Shown piece by piece: positions 23,726 through 33,085 of a DNA stretch of 64,000 nucleotides (within the stretch, counting starts at the first letter, position 1; each line of letters opens with the position of its first letter). The notes beneath the pieces were generated by a model. That model searched no databases. It had not been told where the DNA came from and saw only the letters and a list, made by a program, of their open reading frames with translations. A program made the translations under genes and the position numbers. Source of the DNA: Chersky-267 sp963744115 (lineage in GTDB: Bacteria; Chloroflexota; Limnocylindria; Limnocylindrales; CSP1-4); NCBI GenBank assembly GCA_963744115.1, contig CAVUSI010000003.1:1364001-1428000 (forward strand), read 5' to 3'.

Positions 23726-26484
23726 GCTCGGTCGGACGCCGTCCGGAGCTGGACGGTGCGGATCTCCCACGGCCCGAGCTCGACGATCGCGGCGCCATCG
23801 ATCACCGGCAGCGACGCACCGGGTCGGCCGAGCAGGTCCGCCGATCGAGCGGCGACGATCGACCCGCTCAGCCGGGCCTCGACGCGCTCAGTGCGCTCGG
23901 CCACGATCCGCGCTTCGAGCCAGCCGTCGCGGCGGCGGAGGCTCGACAGGACCACGCCGGGTCCGTCGATCCTCAGCCCGGAGCGCTCCAGGAGGGGCGC
24001 ATCGGCCGGACCGCCGCCGGCCGCCACGAGGTACGGCTGGCGGTAGACCTCCGCGGCGGCCAGGACCTCCGGTCCCGGGCGAGACCCGCTGTAGGGCAGG
24101 ATCGCCAATTCGAACGTCCTCGGCCCGAGAAGCTGGGCGCCCGGCGTGGCGAGCACCGGTCCGGCGGGCTCGTCCCGCAAGGGATGATCGTCCCGGCTGA
24201 TGAGCCCTGTCGCACGGAGCAGGGTGATCGCCAGCTCACGGCCTTCATCGACCAGCTCGTACTCGACGATGTGTCGGGCCAGGACGGCGACGCCTCCCGC
24301 GGCGACGAACGCATCGGCGGGCCGGGTCGGCAGCGGATACTCGCCGTGGCCGGCCTCGGCGTCGAGGCCGCGCTCGACGATCGCGAACTGGCCCTCCGCG
24401 AAGGACCGATCGGCGGGCCGCGCGAGCGGGACGTGGAGCCGGAGACGGTGATCGGTCGCCCGGTTGTCGTAGGTCAAGGTGAGCCGGACGTACGGCTCGC
24501 CCATCCGGAGCTCGACCCGGGTCGTCACCGTGACCTCGACAAGGTTCCCGCTCCGGCTGCCGAGGTCCGCAGCGAGACCCGACGGCCAGCGATAGCGCCG
24601 CTCGATCTCGACGATCCCCCGCAGCGGACCGGCCTCGAGCATCCGCGTCGTGACCGACGTCGGGCGGTCGACGAGGGTATCGACCGGCGGCGGGGCGTAG
24701 TTGTAGGTATCGCCGACGTCGCCGCCGTCGACGAGCCGTCCGATCCCCGTCGACCGCTGGCCAGCGCCCGTGAGCGCAAGCGTCCCATCCTCTGCGATCG
24801 CCACCGCCACGGACCCGTTCTCGAGGCTCCGGTCCGATGCCGTGACGATCGGGACGTCGGCGCTCGGGGACGGCCGCGCAGTCACGGAACCCGGAGCCAC
24901 CGAGGTCAGACCCAGCCCCGGCGTCTCGACTCGGGCGAGGACGATCCGGCGTGCGCCTTCGATCACGCGCAACCGCCAGCGGGCTCCCGGGTCGGCCGCG
25001 GCCGCGCGGGCGACGTCGTCGACCAGGCCGTCGACATCGAGGATCGGGGGATCCGGGACGCGGTCGACGTGGATGGTCAGCTCCCGGCCGTCGTCCCCGT
25101 CGAGGGTCCAGCCGTTGACCTGGCGGGTGTACAGCTCGCGACCGTGGATGCGACGTTTCAGGTAGGTGCCGACGTCCTCGGTGGCGATGTCGCGCTCGTC
25201 GAAGGACCGCCGGGATCGGGACCGCTCCTGGGTCGGGACGGCCCGCCCGGCCGGGTCGACGAGGGGTCGGTCGACGTCGGCGGCATCCGCTGCAAGGTCG
25301 ATCTCGACGAGGTCCGTCCGATCGAACGGGCTCGGGTTGAAGACGGCCCAGGCCGCGCGAGGCAGGGCTGCCGCCCAGCCTCCGAGGATGCCGCCGGCCA
25401 GGCCGAGGGCGATCTGCGACGCCTCGGCGAACCTGACGAGGACCTGGTCGACCACCGGATCGAGTGAGCAAGCGCAGATCGAGTCGTGGGCGGAGTTCTC
25501 GACGACCCGCCGGGCAGCCAGCTCGAGGTAGCGATCCGGCCACCGAGCGGCGCCATGGAGGGCAAGGATCGGCTCGGCCGTCCGCCACAGCGCTGCCTCG
25601 GTGGTCGCCGCCGAGGCCCGGACGTCGACGTGGTTCGACACGACTCCCATCAGGATGTTCGCCCGGGCGCTCGATCGAAGCTCACCGTCCCAGACCCCGT
25701 CCGCGCCGCCTTGGCCCTCCGTGCCGGCAAGGTACGCATCGAGGGTATCGACCTCGATCCGGAACTCGTCCTGGCCGGCGTTGTAATCGTCGACCAGGTC
25801 GGCATAGCCCTGGAGCGGGATCGAGTGATCCTCGCCGTACATCGCCAGGACGTCGGCGGCGCCGAACAGTGTCGCCACGCCGTCGACGTAGGTCCGGACC
25901 TTGGCGTCGATCCGGTTCGGATCGTCGAACAGGTCGCGCGCGTTGCCGTAGCCACCCCACAGGTACTCGGTCCGGACGGCCGATCCGTCCGGGCTTCGCC
26001 AGGAGAACGCATGCCGATCGATGGCCTCGGGGACGCCGCGCCAGACGACCGCCGACTCGATCCCCGCCCGGTGCAGGATCTGGGGCATCTGGGCGATGTG
26101 GCCGAACATGTCCGGCAGATAGCCGACGGCCATCACCCGCCCGAGCTCCTGCGCTCGCCGAGTGCCCATCTCGAGGTTCCGGACGATCGTCTCGCCCGAC
26201 ACGAGGAACTCGTCCATCAGGATCAGCCACGGCCCGACCGCCAGTCGCCCCGACCGGACGAGCGCCGCGAGCCGGTCCGCCGCCTCCGGCCGGATCTCCA
26301 GGTAGTCGTCGACCGTGGCCAGCTGGCCATCGAGCGTGAAGCGAAGACGTTCGTCGGCTTCCATCGCATCCAGCAGCCCGTCGATCAGCCCGACGAGCCG
26401 CATCCGGAACGTCTGGAACGGCAGGTACCACTCGCGATCCCAGTGGGTGTGGGGGACGAGATGGACCGTCGTCGACGAGGGCAT
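23722..26484 (-). CDS. Alpha-mannosidase, glycoside hydrolase family 38
   Basis: The product has 920 residues from ATG 26484. The N-terminal zinc site is LVPHTHWDREWYLPF, and the catalytic nucleophile Asp is in GYLPDMFGHIAQMPQIL. WSSG-like zinc and substrate residues follow (DEFLVSGETIVRNL; VVENSAHDSICACSLD). The C-terminal beta domains run to the end. GH38 enzymes remove alpha-linked mannose from glycans. No signal peptide is visible, so it acts inside the cell on imported oligosaccharides. The open frame extends far upstream, but that region codes on the other strand. The start is set by the conserved HTHWDREW location and a GGAG site. It is divergent from the PHP gene, and their -10 boxes overlap. 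Confidence 0.93.
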   Translation of the reverse strand: MPSSTTVHLVPHTHWDREWYLPFQTFRMRLVGLIDGLLDAMEADERLRFTLDGQLATVDDYLEIRPEAADRLAALVRSGRLAVGPWLILMDEFLVSGETIVRNLEMGTRRAQELGRVMAVGYLPDMFGHIAQMPQILHRAGIESAVVWRGVPEAIDRHAFSWRSPDGSAVRTEYLWGGYGNARDLFDDPNRIDAKVRTYVDGVATLFGAADVLAMYGEDHSIPLQGYADLVDDYNAGQDEFRIEVDTLDAYLAGTEGQGGADGVWDGELRSSARANILMGVVSNHVDVRASAATTEAALWRTAEPILALHGAARWPDRYLELAARRVVENSAHDSICACSLDPVVDQVLVRFAEASQIALGLAGGILGGWAAALPRAAWAVFNPSPFDRTDLVEIDLAADAADVDRPLVDPAGRAVPTQERSRSRRSFDERDIATEDVGTYLKRRIHGRELYTRQVNGWTLDGDDGRELTIHVDRVPDPPILDVDGLVDDVARAAAADPGARWRLRVIEGARRIVLARVETPGLGLTSVAPGSVTARPSPSADVPIVTASDRSLENGSVAVAIAEDGTLALTGAGQRSTGIGRLVDGGDVGDTYNYAPPPVDTLVDRPTSVTTRMLEAGPLRGIVEIERRYRWPSGLAADLGSRSGNLVEVTVTTRVELRMGEPYVRLTLTYDNRATDHRLRLHVPLARPADRSFAEGQFAIVERGLDAEAGHGEYPLPTRPADAFVAAGGVAVLARHIVEYELVDEGRELAITLLRATGLISRDDHPLRDEPAGPVLATPGAQLLGPRTFELAILPYSGSRPGPEVLAAAEVYRQPYLVAAGGGPADAPLLERSGLRIDGPGVVLSSLRRRDGWLEARIVAERTERVEARLSGSIVAARSADLLGRPGASLPVIDGAAIVELGPWEIRTVQLRTASDRA

Positions 26485-26508
26485 CGAGGGCTCCGTGGGG
26501 GGAGCCCG

Positions 26509-26518
26509 ATGGTACACT
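26509..26518. promoter_or_regulatory. Overlapping divergent -10 boxes (GH38 minus, PHP plus)
   Basis: On the plus strand TACACT (26513-26518) points to the PHP gene. On the minus strand TACCAT (26514-26509) points to GH38. The two share two base pairs, so RNA polymerase can use only one at a time. Confidence 0.5.
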
Positions 26519-26547
26519 GTCGACCGTTGACCGAGGTGAGGAGCGGC

Positions 26548-27981
26548 GTGCGGCTGATCGCCCGCGAGGGTGTCCTGGAGCCCGGTGATGCCGCCTCCGA
26601 CGCGTTCGTCTACGTCCCCGTCGAGGTTCCTCGAGGAGCGGCAGGGCTGGCCGTCTCCCTGACCTATGACGATCCCGGACCGACCGATCGACGCGGTGTC
26701 GGGAGCATCCTCGATCTCGGCCTGTTCGAGCCCGGCTCGCTCGAGCTCGGGACGCCCGCCTTCCGCGGCTGGAGTGGGAGCGAGCGCCGCGAGGTCGTCG
26801 TGGGGGAGCGCGACGCGACGCCCGGCTATCTCCCCGGCCCGATCCTCGCCGGACGCTGGCACGTCATCGTCGGGCTCTGCCAGATCGCGCCCGTGGGCTG
26901 TCGGTACCGGGTGGCCGCCGAGCTCCTCGAGAACGGCGATCGGCGACTCGTGGCGATCGCCGGAGCGCCGCCGGCGTCGTCGGATGAGGTCGACCTCGAA
27001 CCGGTGCACGGGCGGGGCGACGGACTCGATCCGGGCGCCGATCCCTGGTGGCCGGGCGATCTCCACTGCCAGACGGTGCACAGTGACGGCCAGCTCACCG
27101 TCGCCGCGATCGCCCGCTTCGCCCGGGCGGCCGGCCTCGCCTTCCTGTTCGTCAGCGACCACAACACGACGAGTCATCGGGCCGAGCTCGTCGAAGCCGG
27201 AGCCGCCGCCGCGATCGCTCTCCATCCGGCTGAGGAGGTCACGACCTATCGCGGGCACATGGGGGCGCTCGGGGCGTCGGGCTGGGTCGACTTCCGCCAG
27301 ATCGACTCGACGGGGATGGCACGGGCGGCCGCCGCGGTCCGCGACGACGGCGGCCTGACGGTCCGGAACCACCTCGCGTCGACCTCGTCCCCCTGGGAGT
27401 TCGGGCCGGTGACCGACGCGATCGAGGTCTGGAACGGTCCGTGGGACGGCCGCAACCACAACGAGGCGGCCCTCTCGTCCTGGGCGGACGAGCTGGCGGC
27501 CGGGCGGCGGACGGTCGCCGTCGGCGGGAGCGACATGCACGACATCCCGGCCGATCGCCAGCCCATCGGGACCCCGATCACCTGGGTCAAGGCGCCCGAC
27601 CCGAGCCGAGCCGGCATCCTGGACGGACTCCGGGCGGGCCGGGTCGTCCTGTCCCGGACGGTGGCCGGTCCGCACCTCGATGTGGTCGCCCGAGCCGACC
27701 ACCCCGGCGGGGGATCGGCGGGGATCGGGGAAACCCTGGACTGCGCGCCGACTACCGACATCGCGCTCACCTGGCGCGTCCGGGCCGGGATCGGAGGCGA
27801 GCTCCGCGTGCTCGGTCCGTTCGGTGGCCTGGCGTCGGTCGCTCTCGACACCGATGACGCGTCCGGGACGCTCCGCATCCCGTCCGCTGAGCGTCCGCGT
27901 TTCATCCGCCTCGAGGTGCGTGCCGCGGATGGTGCGCTCCTCGCCCTTGCGGATCCGATCCATCTCGAGGAGAGGGCATGA
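26548..27981 (+). CDS. PHP-domain metallohydrolase of the CehA/McbA type
   Basis: The product has 477 residues. Residues 1-160 form a beta-rich N-terminal domain. Residues about 165-370 are a PHP fold with the metal ligands DLHCQTVHSDGQLTV, FVSDHNTTSH, EEVTTYRGHMGAL and VGGSDMHD. A C-terminal beta domain follows. CehA/McbA-type PHP proteins hydrolyse ester or phosphoester bonds; the substrate here is unknown. Two starts are possible. GTG 26548 has GTGAGGAG just upstream. TTG 26527, in frame, lies eight bases after the -10 box and would be leaderless. The end overlaps the next gene by ATGA, so the cluster to 30768 is one operon. Confidence 0.8.
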   Translation: MRLIAREGVLEPGDAASDAFVYVPVEVPRGAAGLAVSLTYDDPGPTDRRGVGSILDLGLFEPGSLELGTPAFRGWSGSERREVVVGERDATPGYLPGPILAGRWHVIVGLCQIAPVGCRYRVAAELLENGDRRLVAIAGAPPASSDEVDLEPVHGRGDGLDPGADPWWPGDLHCQTVHSDGQLTVAAIARFARAAGLAFLFVSDHNTTSHRAELVEAGAAAAIALHPAEEVTTYRGHMGALGASGWVDFRQIDSTGMARAAAAVRDDGGLTVRNHLASTSSPWEFGPVTDAIEVWNGPWDGRNHNEAALSSWADELAAGRRTVAVGGSDMHDIPADRQPIGTPITWVKAPDPSRAGILDGLRAGRVVLSRTVAGPHLDVVARADHPGGGSAGIGETLDCAPTTDIALTWRVRAGIGGELRVLGPFGGLASVALDTDDASGTLRIPSAERPRFIRLEVRAADGALLALADPIHLEERA

Positions 27982-28964
27982 CCATCCAGACCGGCGTCGC
28001 CTACTTCGAGGGCAGGGCCCCCCGCCACACGTCACGCGATCTCGACGACATGGTCGACAGCGGATGTACCTACGTCGTCCACTGCTACTCGGAATTCGAC
28101 GTCAAGTACGCACCCGATTCGATGCGCCGGCTCGTGGCGGACACGCGGGCGCGGGGCCTCGGGGTCTGGCTCGATCCGTGGGGCGTCGGCGAGGTCTTCG
28201 GCGGTGAGCCGTTCTCCCGGTTCGGGGCGGTCCATCCAGAGGCGCGCCAGATCGGCTCCAACGGACTGGCGAATACCCACGCCTGCCTGAACCAGCCCGC
28301 GTTCCGCGCCTGGGTCCACGATTGGGTCGACGCGGCGGCCGTGGCTGGGGCCGAGACGATCTTCTGGGACGAGCCGACCTGGGAGATCCGCGGCGGCACG
28401 TGGTCCTGCCGCTGTGAGCGCTGCCAGGCGCTCTTCCGCGAGCGGACAGGCGCGGCGATGCCGGTCGAGTTCGTGCCCGAGGTCAAGCTCTTCCTCGAGG
28501 TCTCGATGGCCGACCTGCTGTCCGATGCGTGTACCTACGCCCGGGCGAAAGGCATCGAGAACGCGCTGTGCATCATGCCGCCGGAGGCCACCAACCCCGG
28601 CTTCACCGACTGGGACCGGGCCGCCTCGATCGAAGGTCTCGACAACTTCGGGACGGATCCGTACTGGTACTCGTTCGGCGGCGACCCAGCCGAGTACGTC
28701 GGCCGGCACGCTCGGGCGACCGTCGAGGTCGCCGACCGCCACGGTCTCGACCACCACGTCTGGGTCCAGGCGTTCGAGGTGCCGTCCGGCAGGGAAGCCG
28801 AGATCGGGATCGCCATCGACGCAGCAGCCGACGCCGGTGCCACGAACATCGCCGCCTGGTCGTACGACGGTTGCTCGGCGATGTCGACCTGCGAGTGCAG
28901 CCGGCCGGACGAGGCCTGGAAGGTCGTCGCGGACGGGTTCCACCGGGTTCGGTCACGAGGATGA
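27978..28964 (+). CDS. Unassigned TIM-barrel protein, glycoside-hydrolase-like, with Cys clusters
   Basis: The product has 328 residues. The strand pattern of a TIM barrel is suggested by TYVVHCYSEFDV, GLGVWLDPWGVGEVFGG, AETIFWDEPTWEI, NALCIMPPE, LDNFGTDPYWYSF, HHVWVQAFEVPSG and NIAAWSYDG. The acidic residues in WDEP and the Trp-rich ends recall retaining glycoside hydrolases, but no GH family is recognised. SCRCERC (about residues 151-157) and CSAMSTCEC near the end could bind a metal. It overlaps both neighbours by ATGA, so it is made together with the PHP hydrolase and a GNAT protein. Confidence 0.7.
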   Translation: MTIQTGVAYFEGRAPRHTSRDLDDMVDSGCTYVVHCYSEFDVKYAPDSMRRLVADTRARGLGVWLDPWGVGEVFGGEPFSRFGAVHPEARQIGSNGLANTHACLNQPAFRAWVHDWVDAAAVAGAETIFWDEPTWEIRGGTWSCRCERCQALFRERTGAAMPVEFVPEVKLFLEVSMADLLSDACTYARAKGIENALCIMPPEATNPGFTDWDRAASIEGLDNFGTDPYWYSFGGDPAEYVGRHARATVEVADRHGLDHHVWVQAFEVPSGREAEIGIAIDAAADAGATNIAAWSYDGCSAMSTCECSRPDEAWKVVADGFHRVRSRG

Positions 28965-30010
28965 CGGGCTCGCGTCCGATCGACGTGCAGGCCGCCGGCG
29001 CGCGGATCCGCGCATTCGCCCCCGCCGACGCCGGTGCGGTGTTGCGCCTGTGGGAGACCTCGATCGGGGCGCGGTACCCGCTCCGCGGGGACGTGCTCGA
29101 GCTGTCTCTCACCGCAGATCCGACGACGACCGTCCGCGCCTCCGTGGCCGAGGTCGACGACCGGATCGCCGGGTTCGCCTTCGCTGGAGCGTGCCTGGGC
29201 GAGCCACCGGAGCTGGAGGACCTGGGCGACCGGGCCTGGCTCCAGGCGGTGCTGGTCGCGCCGGACCGACGACGGCAGGGGCTCGGCCGGGCGCTGGTCG
29301 GCACGGTCGTCGAGGTCGGGCGGGTCGTTTCGGCGACCGAGGTCCAGTCGGGTGGCGGGCTCCATTATCTGTGGCCGGGGGTCCCCGACGATCTGGCCGA
29401 CGCCGGTCCGTTCCTGGAAGCCCTCGGTTTCGCCTTCGATCCGCACGTGTCCTACGACCTTCGAGGCGACGTCTCGGACGTCCGGATCGACCCGACAACG
29501 GAGCGGGTCCTCGCGGCCGAGGGCCTGACCGTCGTCCCGGCGACGCCGTTCGATCGGGAGCCCCTCCTGGCATTCATCCTCGCCGAGTTCGGTCCGGACT
29601 GGTGGCATGACACGACGTACTTCCTGGACGGTGGCGGGAGCCCCGCCGAGGAGCTCCTGCTGGTCGATGCCGGACGCACCATCCGGGGGTTCGCCCGGAT
29701 CCACCTGCCCGCGTCGCGCCCGCCGGGCTGGCCGATGTTCTGGCGTGGTGCGGCCCCGGGGGCGGGCGGTCTCGGGCCCATCGGAGTTGCTGCAGCGCTC
29801 CGGGGTCGAGGCCTCGGGCGGGCGCTCCTCGTGTCCGCGCTCGACCGCCTGCGGACGCTCGGGTCGACCGATGTCGTCATCGACGACACGACCCTCCTGG
29901 GCTACTACGGTCCGCACGGGTTCAGCCCGTGGATCACCTATCGCCACGCCGTCGCGCCGATCGGATCGCTCCTCGCCGACCCCCGGGCGCCCATCCGGGA
30001 GGACGCATGA
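28961..30010 (+). CDS. Protein with two GNAT acetyltransferase domains
   Basis: The product has 349 residues. Domain 1 (about 10-170) has the acetyl-CoA motif APDRRRQGLGRALVGTV. Domain 2 (about 185-335) has AALRGRGLGRALLVSALDRL and YYGPHGFSPW. Tandem GNAT proteins often keep catalysis in one half only. The first half has a GGGLHYLWPGVP stretch in place of the usual C-terminal Tyr region. It may acetylate an amino sugar made in this operon, or a protein or small amine. It is coupled by ATGA to the TIM-barrel gene and overlaps the SIS gene. Confidence 0.82.
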   Translation: MTGSRPIDVQAAGARIRAFAPADAGAVLRLWETSIGARYPLRGDVLELSLTADPTTTVRASVAEVDDRIAGFAFAGACLGEPPELEDLGDRAWLQAVLVAPDRRRQGLGRALVGTVVEVGRVVSATEVQSGGGLHYLWPGVPDDLADAGPFLEALGFAFDPHVSYDLRGDVSDVRIDPTTERVLAAEGLTVVPATPFDREPLLAFILAEFGPDWWHDTTYFLDGGGSPAEELLLVDAGRTIRGFARIHLPASRPPGWPMFWRGAAPGAGGLGPIGVAAALRGRGLGRALLVSALDRLRTLGSTDVVIDDTTLLGYYGPHGFSPWITYRHAVAPIGSLLADPRAPIREDA

Positions 30011-30768
30011 CCGCCGCCCAGCGCTACCTTCGTGGCACGCTCGAGATCCTCGAGGCGATGGCGTCGAGCCAGGAAGCGGCGATCGAGTCTGCCGCCGAGC
30101 GGGTCGCCACCGCCATCGCCGACGGGGGCAGGGTGTGGGTCGCCGCGACGAGCCATGTCCTCCACACCGAGCTCTACCTCCGGGCCGGCGGCCTCGCTGC
30201 GGTCCATCCCCTGGGCGAGACACCCGACCTCGCGACGCCGATGCTCGGGCTGTCGGACGATGCGCTCCGCGGGGACGGCTCGTTCCGCCCCGCCCCGGGC
30301 GATGTCGCGATCGTCGGCACGAATGCGGGCACCGACGCGGGCACGGTCCAGGTCGCCATGGCTGCCCGCGCGGCGGGGTGCACGGTCATCGGACTCACCT
30401 GCCTGGCCTACGAGCGCTGGGACGACGTCGTCGTCGAGCATCCGAGTGGGGCCAAGCTGGTCGATCTCGCGGACATCCTCGTCGACATCGGCGGAACGGT
30501 GGGCGACGGCATCGTCGATCTGCCGGGGGTCGATACTCCGGTCGGGCCCACCTCGGGCGTGGTCCTGTGCGCCGCGGCCTGGGCGATCGTCGTCGGGGCG
30601 GCCGAGCGCCTGGTCGATCGCGGGATGGTCCCGATCGTCTACCGCAGCGTCCAGATCCCCGGCGCCGAGGCGCTCTTCCACGAACGGATGGACCGCTACG
30701 AGACGACCCGTCGTGGCTGGGAGCCGCGCCCGTCGGCGGGGACTGACGAGACCGTCGGTCGCGGCTAG
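30007..30768 (+). CDS. SIS-domain sugar-phosphate-binding protein
   Basis: The product has 253 residues. A sugar-isomerase (SIS) fold is suggested by RVWVAATSHVLHTELYLRAGG, PGDVAIVGTNAGTDAGTVQVAMAARAAGCTVIGLT (two motifs) and VDLADILVDIGGTVGDG. The IVGTNAGTDAGTV loop would bind the phosphate. Relatives include MurQ-like etherases, GmhA and sugar isomerase-domain proteins whose reaction is unknown. It is the last gene of the plus-strand operon that starts with PHP, and it overlaps the convergent Gfo/Idh gene by four bases. Confidence 0.8.
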   Translation: MTAAQRYLRGTLEILEAMASSQEAAIESAAERVATAIADGGRVWVAATSHVLHTELYLRAGGLAAVHPLGETPDLATPMLGLSDDALRGDGSFRPAPGDVAIVGTNAGTDAGTVQVAMAARAAGCTVIGLTCLAYERWDDVVVEHPSGAKLVDLADILVDIGGTVGDGIVDLPGVDTPVGPTSGVVLCAAAWAIVVGAAERLVDRGMVPIVYRSVQIPGAEALFHERMDRYETTRRGWEPRPSAGTDETVGRG

Positions 30769-31814
30769 CCCGTGGCGGCCGGGAAGAGCTCGTCGACCCT
30801 GACCGGTCGGCCGATCCGTTCCGCCTCGTAGATCGACTGGACGACCGCGATCCCTCGGCGACCCTCAGCCGCACCGACCGATGGTGGCCGCCCCTCTCGG
30901 ACGGCGGCCAGGAACTCCGCGATCTCCCGGGGCAGCTCGTCGCGCGCCACGTCGGTCACCGTCCGGCTGGGGGCCCCGGCGAGGTCGACGACGAGCTCGT
31001 GCCAGGTTCGGTACCGGATCGATCCACGGTCGCCGTGGATCTCGAGCTCGAGCCGGCCCGGCATCGGGACCGAGGCCCCATCGCTCCGGAGCGGGTGGCT
31101 CGCCTCGAACACGAACAACGAACCGATCGTCCCGTCGGCGAAGGACAGGACCGCGACCCCGCCGTCCTCGACCCCCGCGACCCCGCGCACGCGGGTGGTC
31201 GTCCGACCGTAGACCTCCACGATCGGGCTGTCGATCAGCCAGGCAAGCCGGTCGACCAGGTGGACCCCGTCGTGCATCAGCTCACCGCCGCCGGACAGCC
31301 CGCGGTCGTAGTACCAGGCCGGCCACGGCCCGTGCTCGCCGAAGGCGAAGGCGTCCTGGACGATGGTCGGCCGCCCGATCGCACCGCCGGCGATCAGCTC
31401 GCGAGCCTCGATCAGCTCGCGGTGGAAGCGGTGGGTGAGGCCGACCATCAGGGTGACCCCGGCCGCCCGGCAGACCTCGGCGATGGCGTCACAGTCGACG
31501 ACCGAGGCGGCCATGGGCTTCTCGAGGAGGACGTGCAGGCCGGCCGCCGCGCACTCCCGGACGACCGGCAGGTGGAGGGCGGTCGGGACGCACACGCTGA
31601 CGACATCCGGCGCGGATCCCGTGAGCATCGCCGGGATGGACGCGTAGGCGCGCGCACCGTGGACCGCCGCGGTGGCGGCCGCCCGACCGACCTCCGGGTC
31701 GACCAGCGCGACGAGCTCGGCGCCCGGGTCGGCAGCGTAGGCCGCCGCGTGATCGAGCCCGATGAACCCCGCGCCGATCACGGCGGCGCGAAGCGGCGGG
31801 CGGCCCGGAGTCAC
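30765..31814 (-). CDS. Gfo/Idh/MocA-family NAD(P)-dependent oxidoreductase
   Basis: The product has 349 residues. The Rossmann motif is AAVIGAGFIGLDHAAAY. The signature EKPMAASVVDCDAIAEV holds the conserved Lys, followed by MVGLTHRFHRELIEA. The catalytic His region is GGGELMHDGVHLVDRLAWL. The family oxidises or reduces sugars, inositols and their phosphates. Its place beside GH38, PfkB and SIS genes fits sugar processing. It overlaps the cysteine-desulfurase-like gene upstream by four bases, giving an operon 34310 to 30765. Confidence 0.9.
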   Translation of the reverse strand: MTPGRPPLRAAVIGAGFIGLDHAAAYAADPGAELVALVDPEVGRAAATAAVHGARAYASIPAMLTGSAPDVVSVCVPTALHLPVVRECAAAGLHVLLEKPMAASVVDCDAIAEVCRAAGVTLMVGLTHRFHRELIEARELIAGGAIGRPTIVQDAFAFGEHGPWPAWYYDRGLSGGGELMHDGVHLVDRLAWLIDSPIVEVYGRTTTRVRGVAGVEDGGVAVLSFADGTIGSLFVFEASHPLRSDGASVPMPGRLELEIHGDRGSIRYRTWHELVVDLAGAPSRTVTDVARDELPREIAEFLAAVREGRPPSVGAAEGRRGIAVVQSIYEAERIGRPVRVDELFPAATG

Positions 31815-33085
31815 GCCGAGACGACCGCTCCCGCGGCCAGCCGGCTGACCGCCTCGATCGTCCGGTCGACCTCGTCGGTCGTCGAGTAGTGGACCAGCCC
31901 GAGCCGAAGGACACCGCCACCCTCGAACAGGCCGAGGCGCTCGATCAGTGCCTGCGCGTAGAAGTCCCCATCCCAGGCGTAGATGCCTTGCCGACCGAGC
32001 TCCTCGGCCGCCGCACGCGACGAGATCGCATCGAAGGTCAGGGCGAAGGTGGGCGTCCGCTCGGCGGTGCGGCTCGGATCGGCGATGCCCCAGACGTGAA
32101 GCCCCGGGACGCCGGAGATCTCCGACAGGAACCGGCGGCTCAGCTCCCGCTCGTACGCGGAGATCGCGGTCATCGACCCGACGAGCTGCGCCCGACGGGA
32201 GGCGCCGGCGACGTCGGCCGCGGTCACGGCCCCGGACACGACGCCGACCGTCCGAAGGTAGTCCACTGCGGCCAACGCCCCGGCGATGGCCTCGAAGTCC
32301 TGGGTGCCGGTCTCGAACCGGTCGTGCGCCGGTCGCACCTTGTAGGCCGGCAGACGATCGAGCACCTCAGCCCGACCGTACAGCGCACCGAGGTGCGGCC
32401 CGAACCACTTGTAGACCGACGTCGCGAGGAAGTCGGTGCCGAGGTCCCCGACATCGATCGGGCCGTGCGGCGCGTAGTGGACCGCGTCGACATAGGTCAG
32501 TGCGCCCGCCGCATGGGCCAGCTCGACGATCCGCTTGACCGGGTTGATCGTGCCGACGGCGTTGGAGGCGTAGCCGACGGCGACCAACCGTGTCCGCGGG
32601 GACAGCTTCGCCTCGAGGTCGGCCAGGTCGAGGGTGCAGTCTCGGACGTCCACGTCGACGGTCCGTACGGTGAGCCCGCGGTCCGCAGCGATCGCCCGCC
32701 ACGGCGAGACGTTGGCCTCGTGGTCGAGGGTCGTCACAAGGATCTCGTCGCCCGGCTCGAACGTCGCGGCGATCGACCGGCTGACGTGGAACGTCAATGT
32801 CGTCATGTTGTAGCCGAACTTGATCTCGTCAGCCGACGCCGCGCCGAGCAGGTCGGCGACCGCGGCGTGCGCCTCGTGGACGATCGCGTCGCTCGCCCGG
32901 CTCGTGGCGAAGGCACCGCCGTCGTTGGCGTTCGACTCGCGGTAATAGCGGACGATCGCGTCGATGACCGGCTGCGGGACCTGCGTCCCGCCAGGTCCAT
33001 CGAGGAAGACGACCGGGCGACCATCCTGCTCGCGGGCCAGCGCCGGGAACGCGGGGCGCAGCGCGAGCGGGTCGAAGCGGCTCAT
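31811..33085 (-). CDS. Cysteine-desulfurase-like class V aminotransferase (TIGR01976-like)
   Basis: The product has 424 residues from ATG 33085, with AGGAGGG upstream. The N-terminus FPALAREQDGRPVVFLDGPGG and the long middle resemble the TIGR01976 cysteine-desulfurase-like group. The PLP Asp/His region is LTYVDAVHYAPHGPIDV and the Schiff-base Lys is ATSVYKWFGPHLGALYG. No SufU or IscU partner is nearby, and a catalytic cysteine loop is not obvious. It may use another substrate such as selenocysteine, kynurenine-like or isopenicillin-epimerase-like compounds. It overlaps the PPOX gene by ATGA. Confidence 0.85.
   Translation of the reverse strand: MSRFDPLALRPAFPALAREQDGRPVVFLDGPGGTQVPQPVIDAIVRYYRESNANDGGAFATSRASDAIVHEAHAAVADLLGAASADEIKFGYNMTTLTFHVSRSIAATFEPGDEILVTTLDHEANVSPWRAIAADRGLTVRTVDVDVRDCTLDLADLEAKLSPRTRLVAVGYASNAVGTINPVKRIVELAHAAGALTYVDAVHYAPHGPIDVGDLGTDFLATSVYKWFGPHLGALYGRAEVLDRLPAYKVRPAHDRFETGTQDFEAIAGALAAVDYLRTVGVVSGAVTAADVAGASRRAQLVGSMTAISAYERELSRRFLSEISGVPGLHVWGIADPSRTAERTPTFALTFDAISSRAAAEELGRQGIYAWDGDFYAQALIERLGLFEGGGVLRLGLVHYSTTDEVDRTIEAVSRLAAGAVVSA

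Noticed and set aside
26485..28035. Upstream extension of the GH38 frame to 28035
   Set aside because: The extension is antisense to the PHP gene and low-complexity; GH38 proteins start close to HTHWDREW, which fits ATG 26484.
27978..28964. Radical SAM enzyme because of the clustered cysteines
   Set aside because: There is no CxxxCxxC motif; the spacing is C-x-C-x2-C and no SAM-binding GGE-like motif was seen.
31811..33085. IscS/NifS or SufS as the specific assignment
   Set aside because: No Fe-S scaffold genes are adjacent and the catalytic Cys loop is not evident, so only a family-level call is given.
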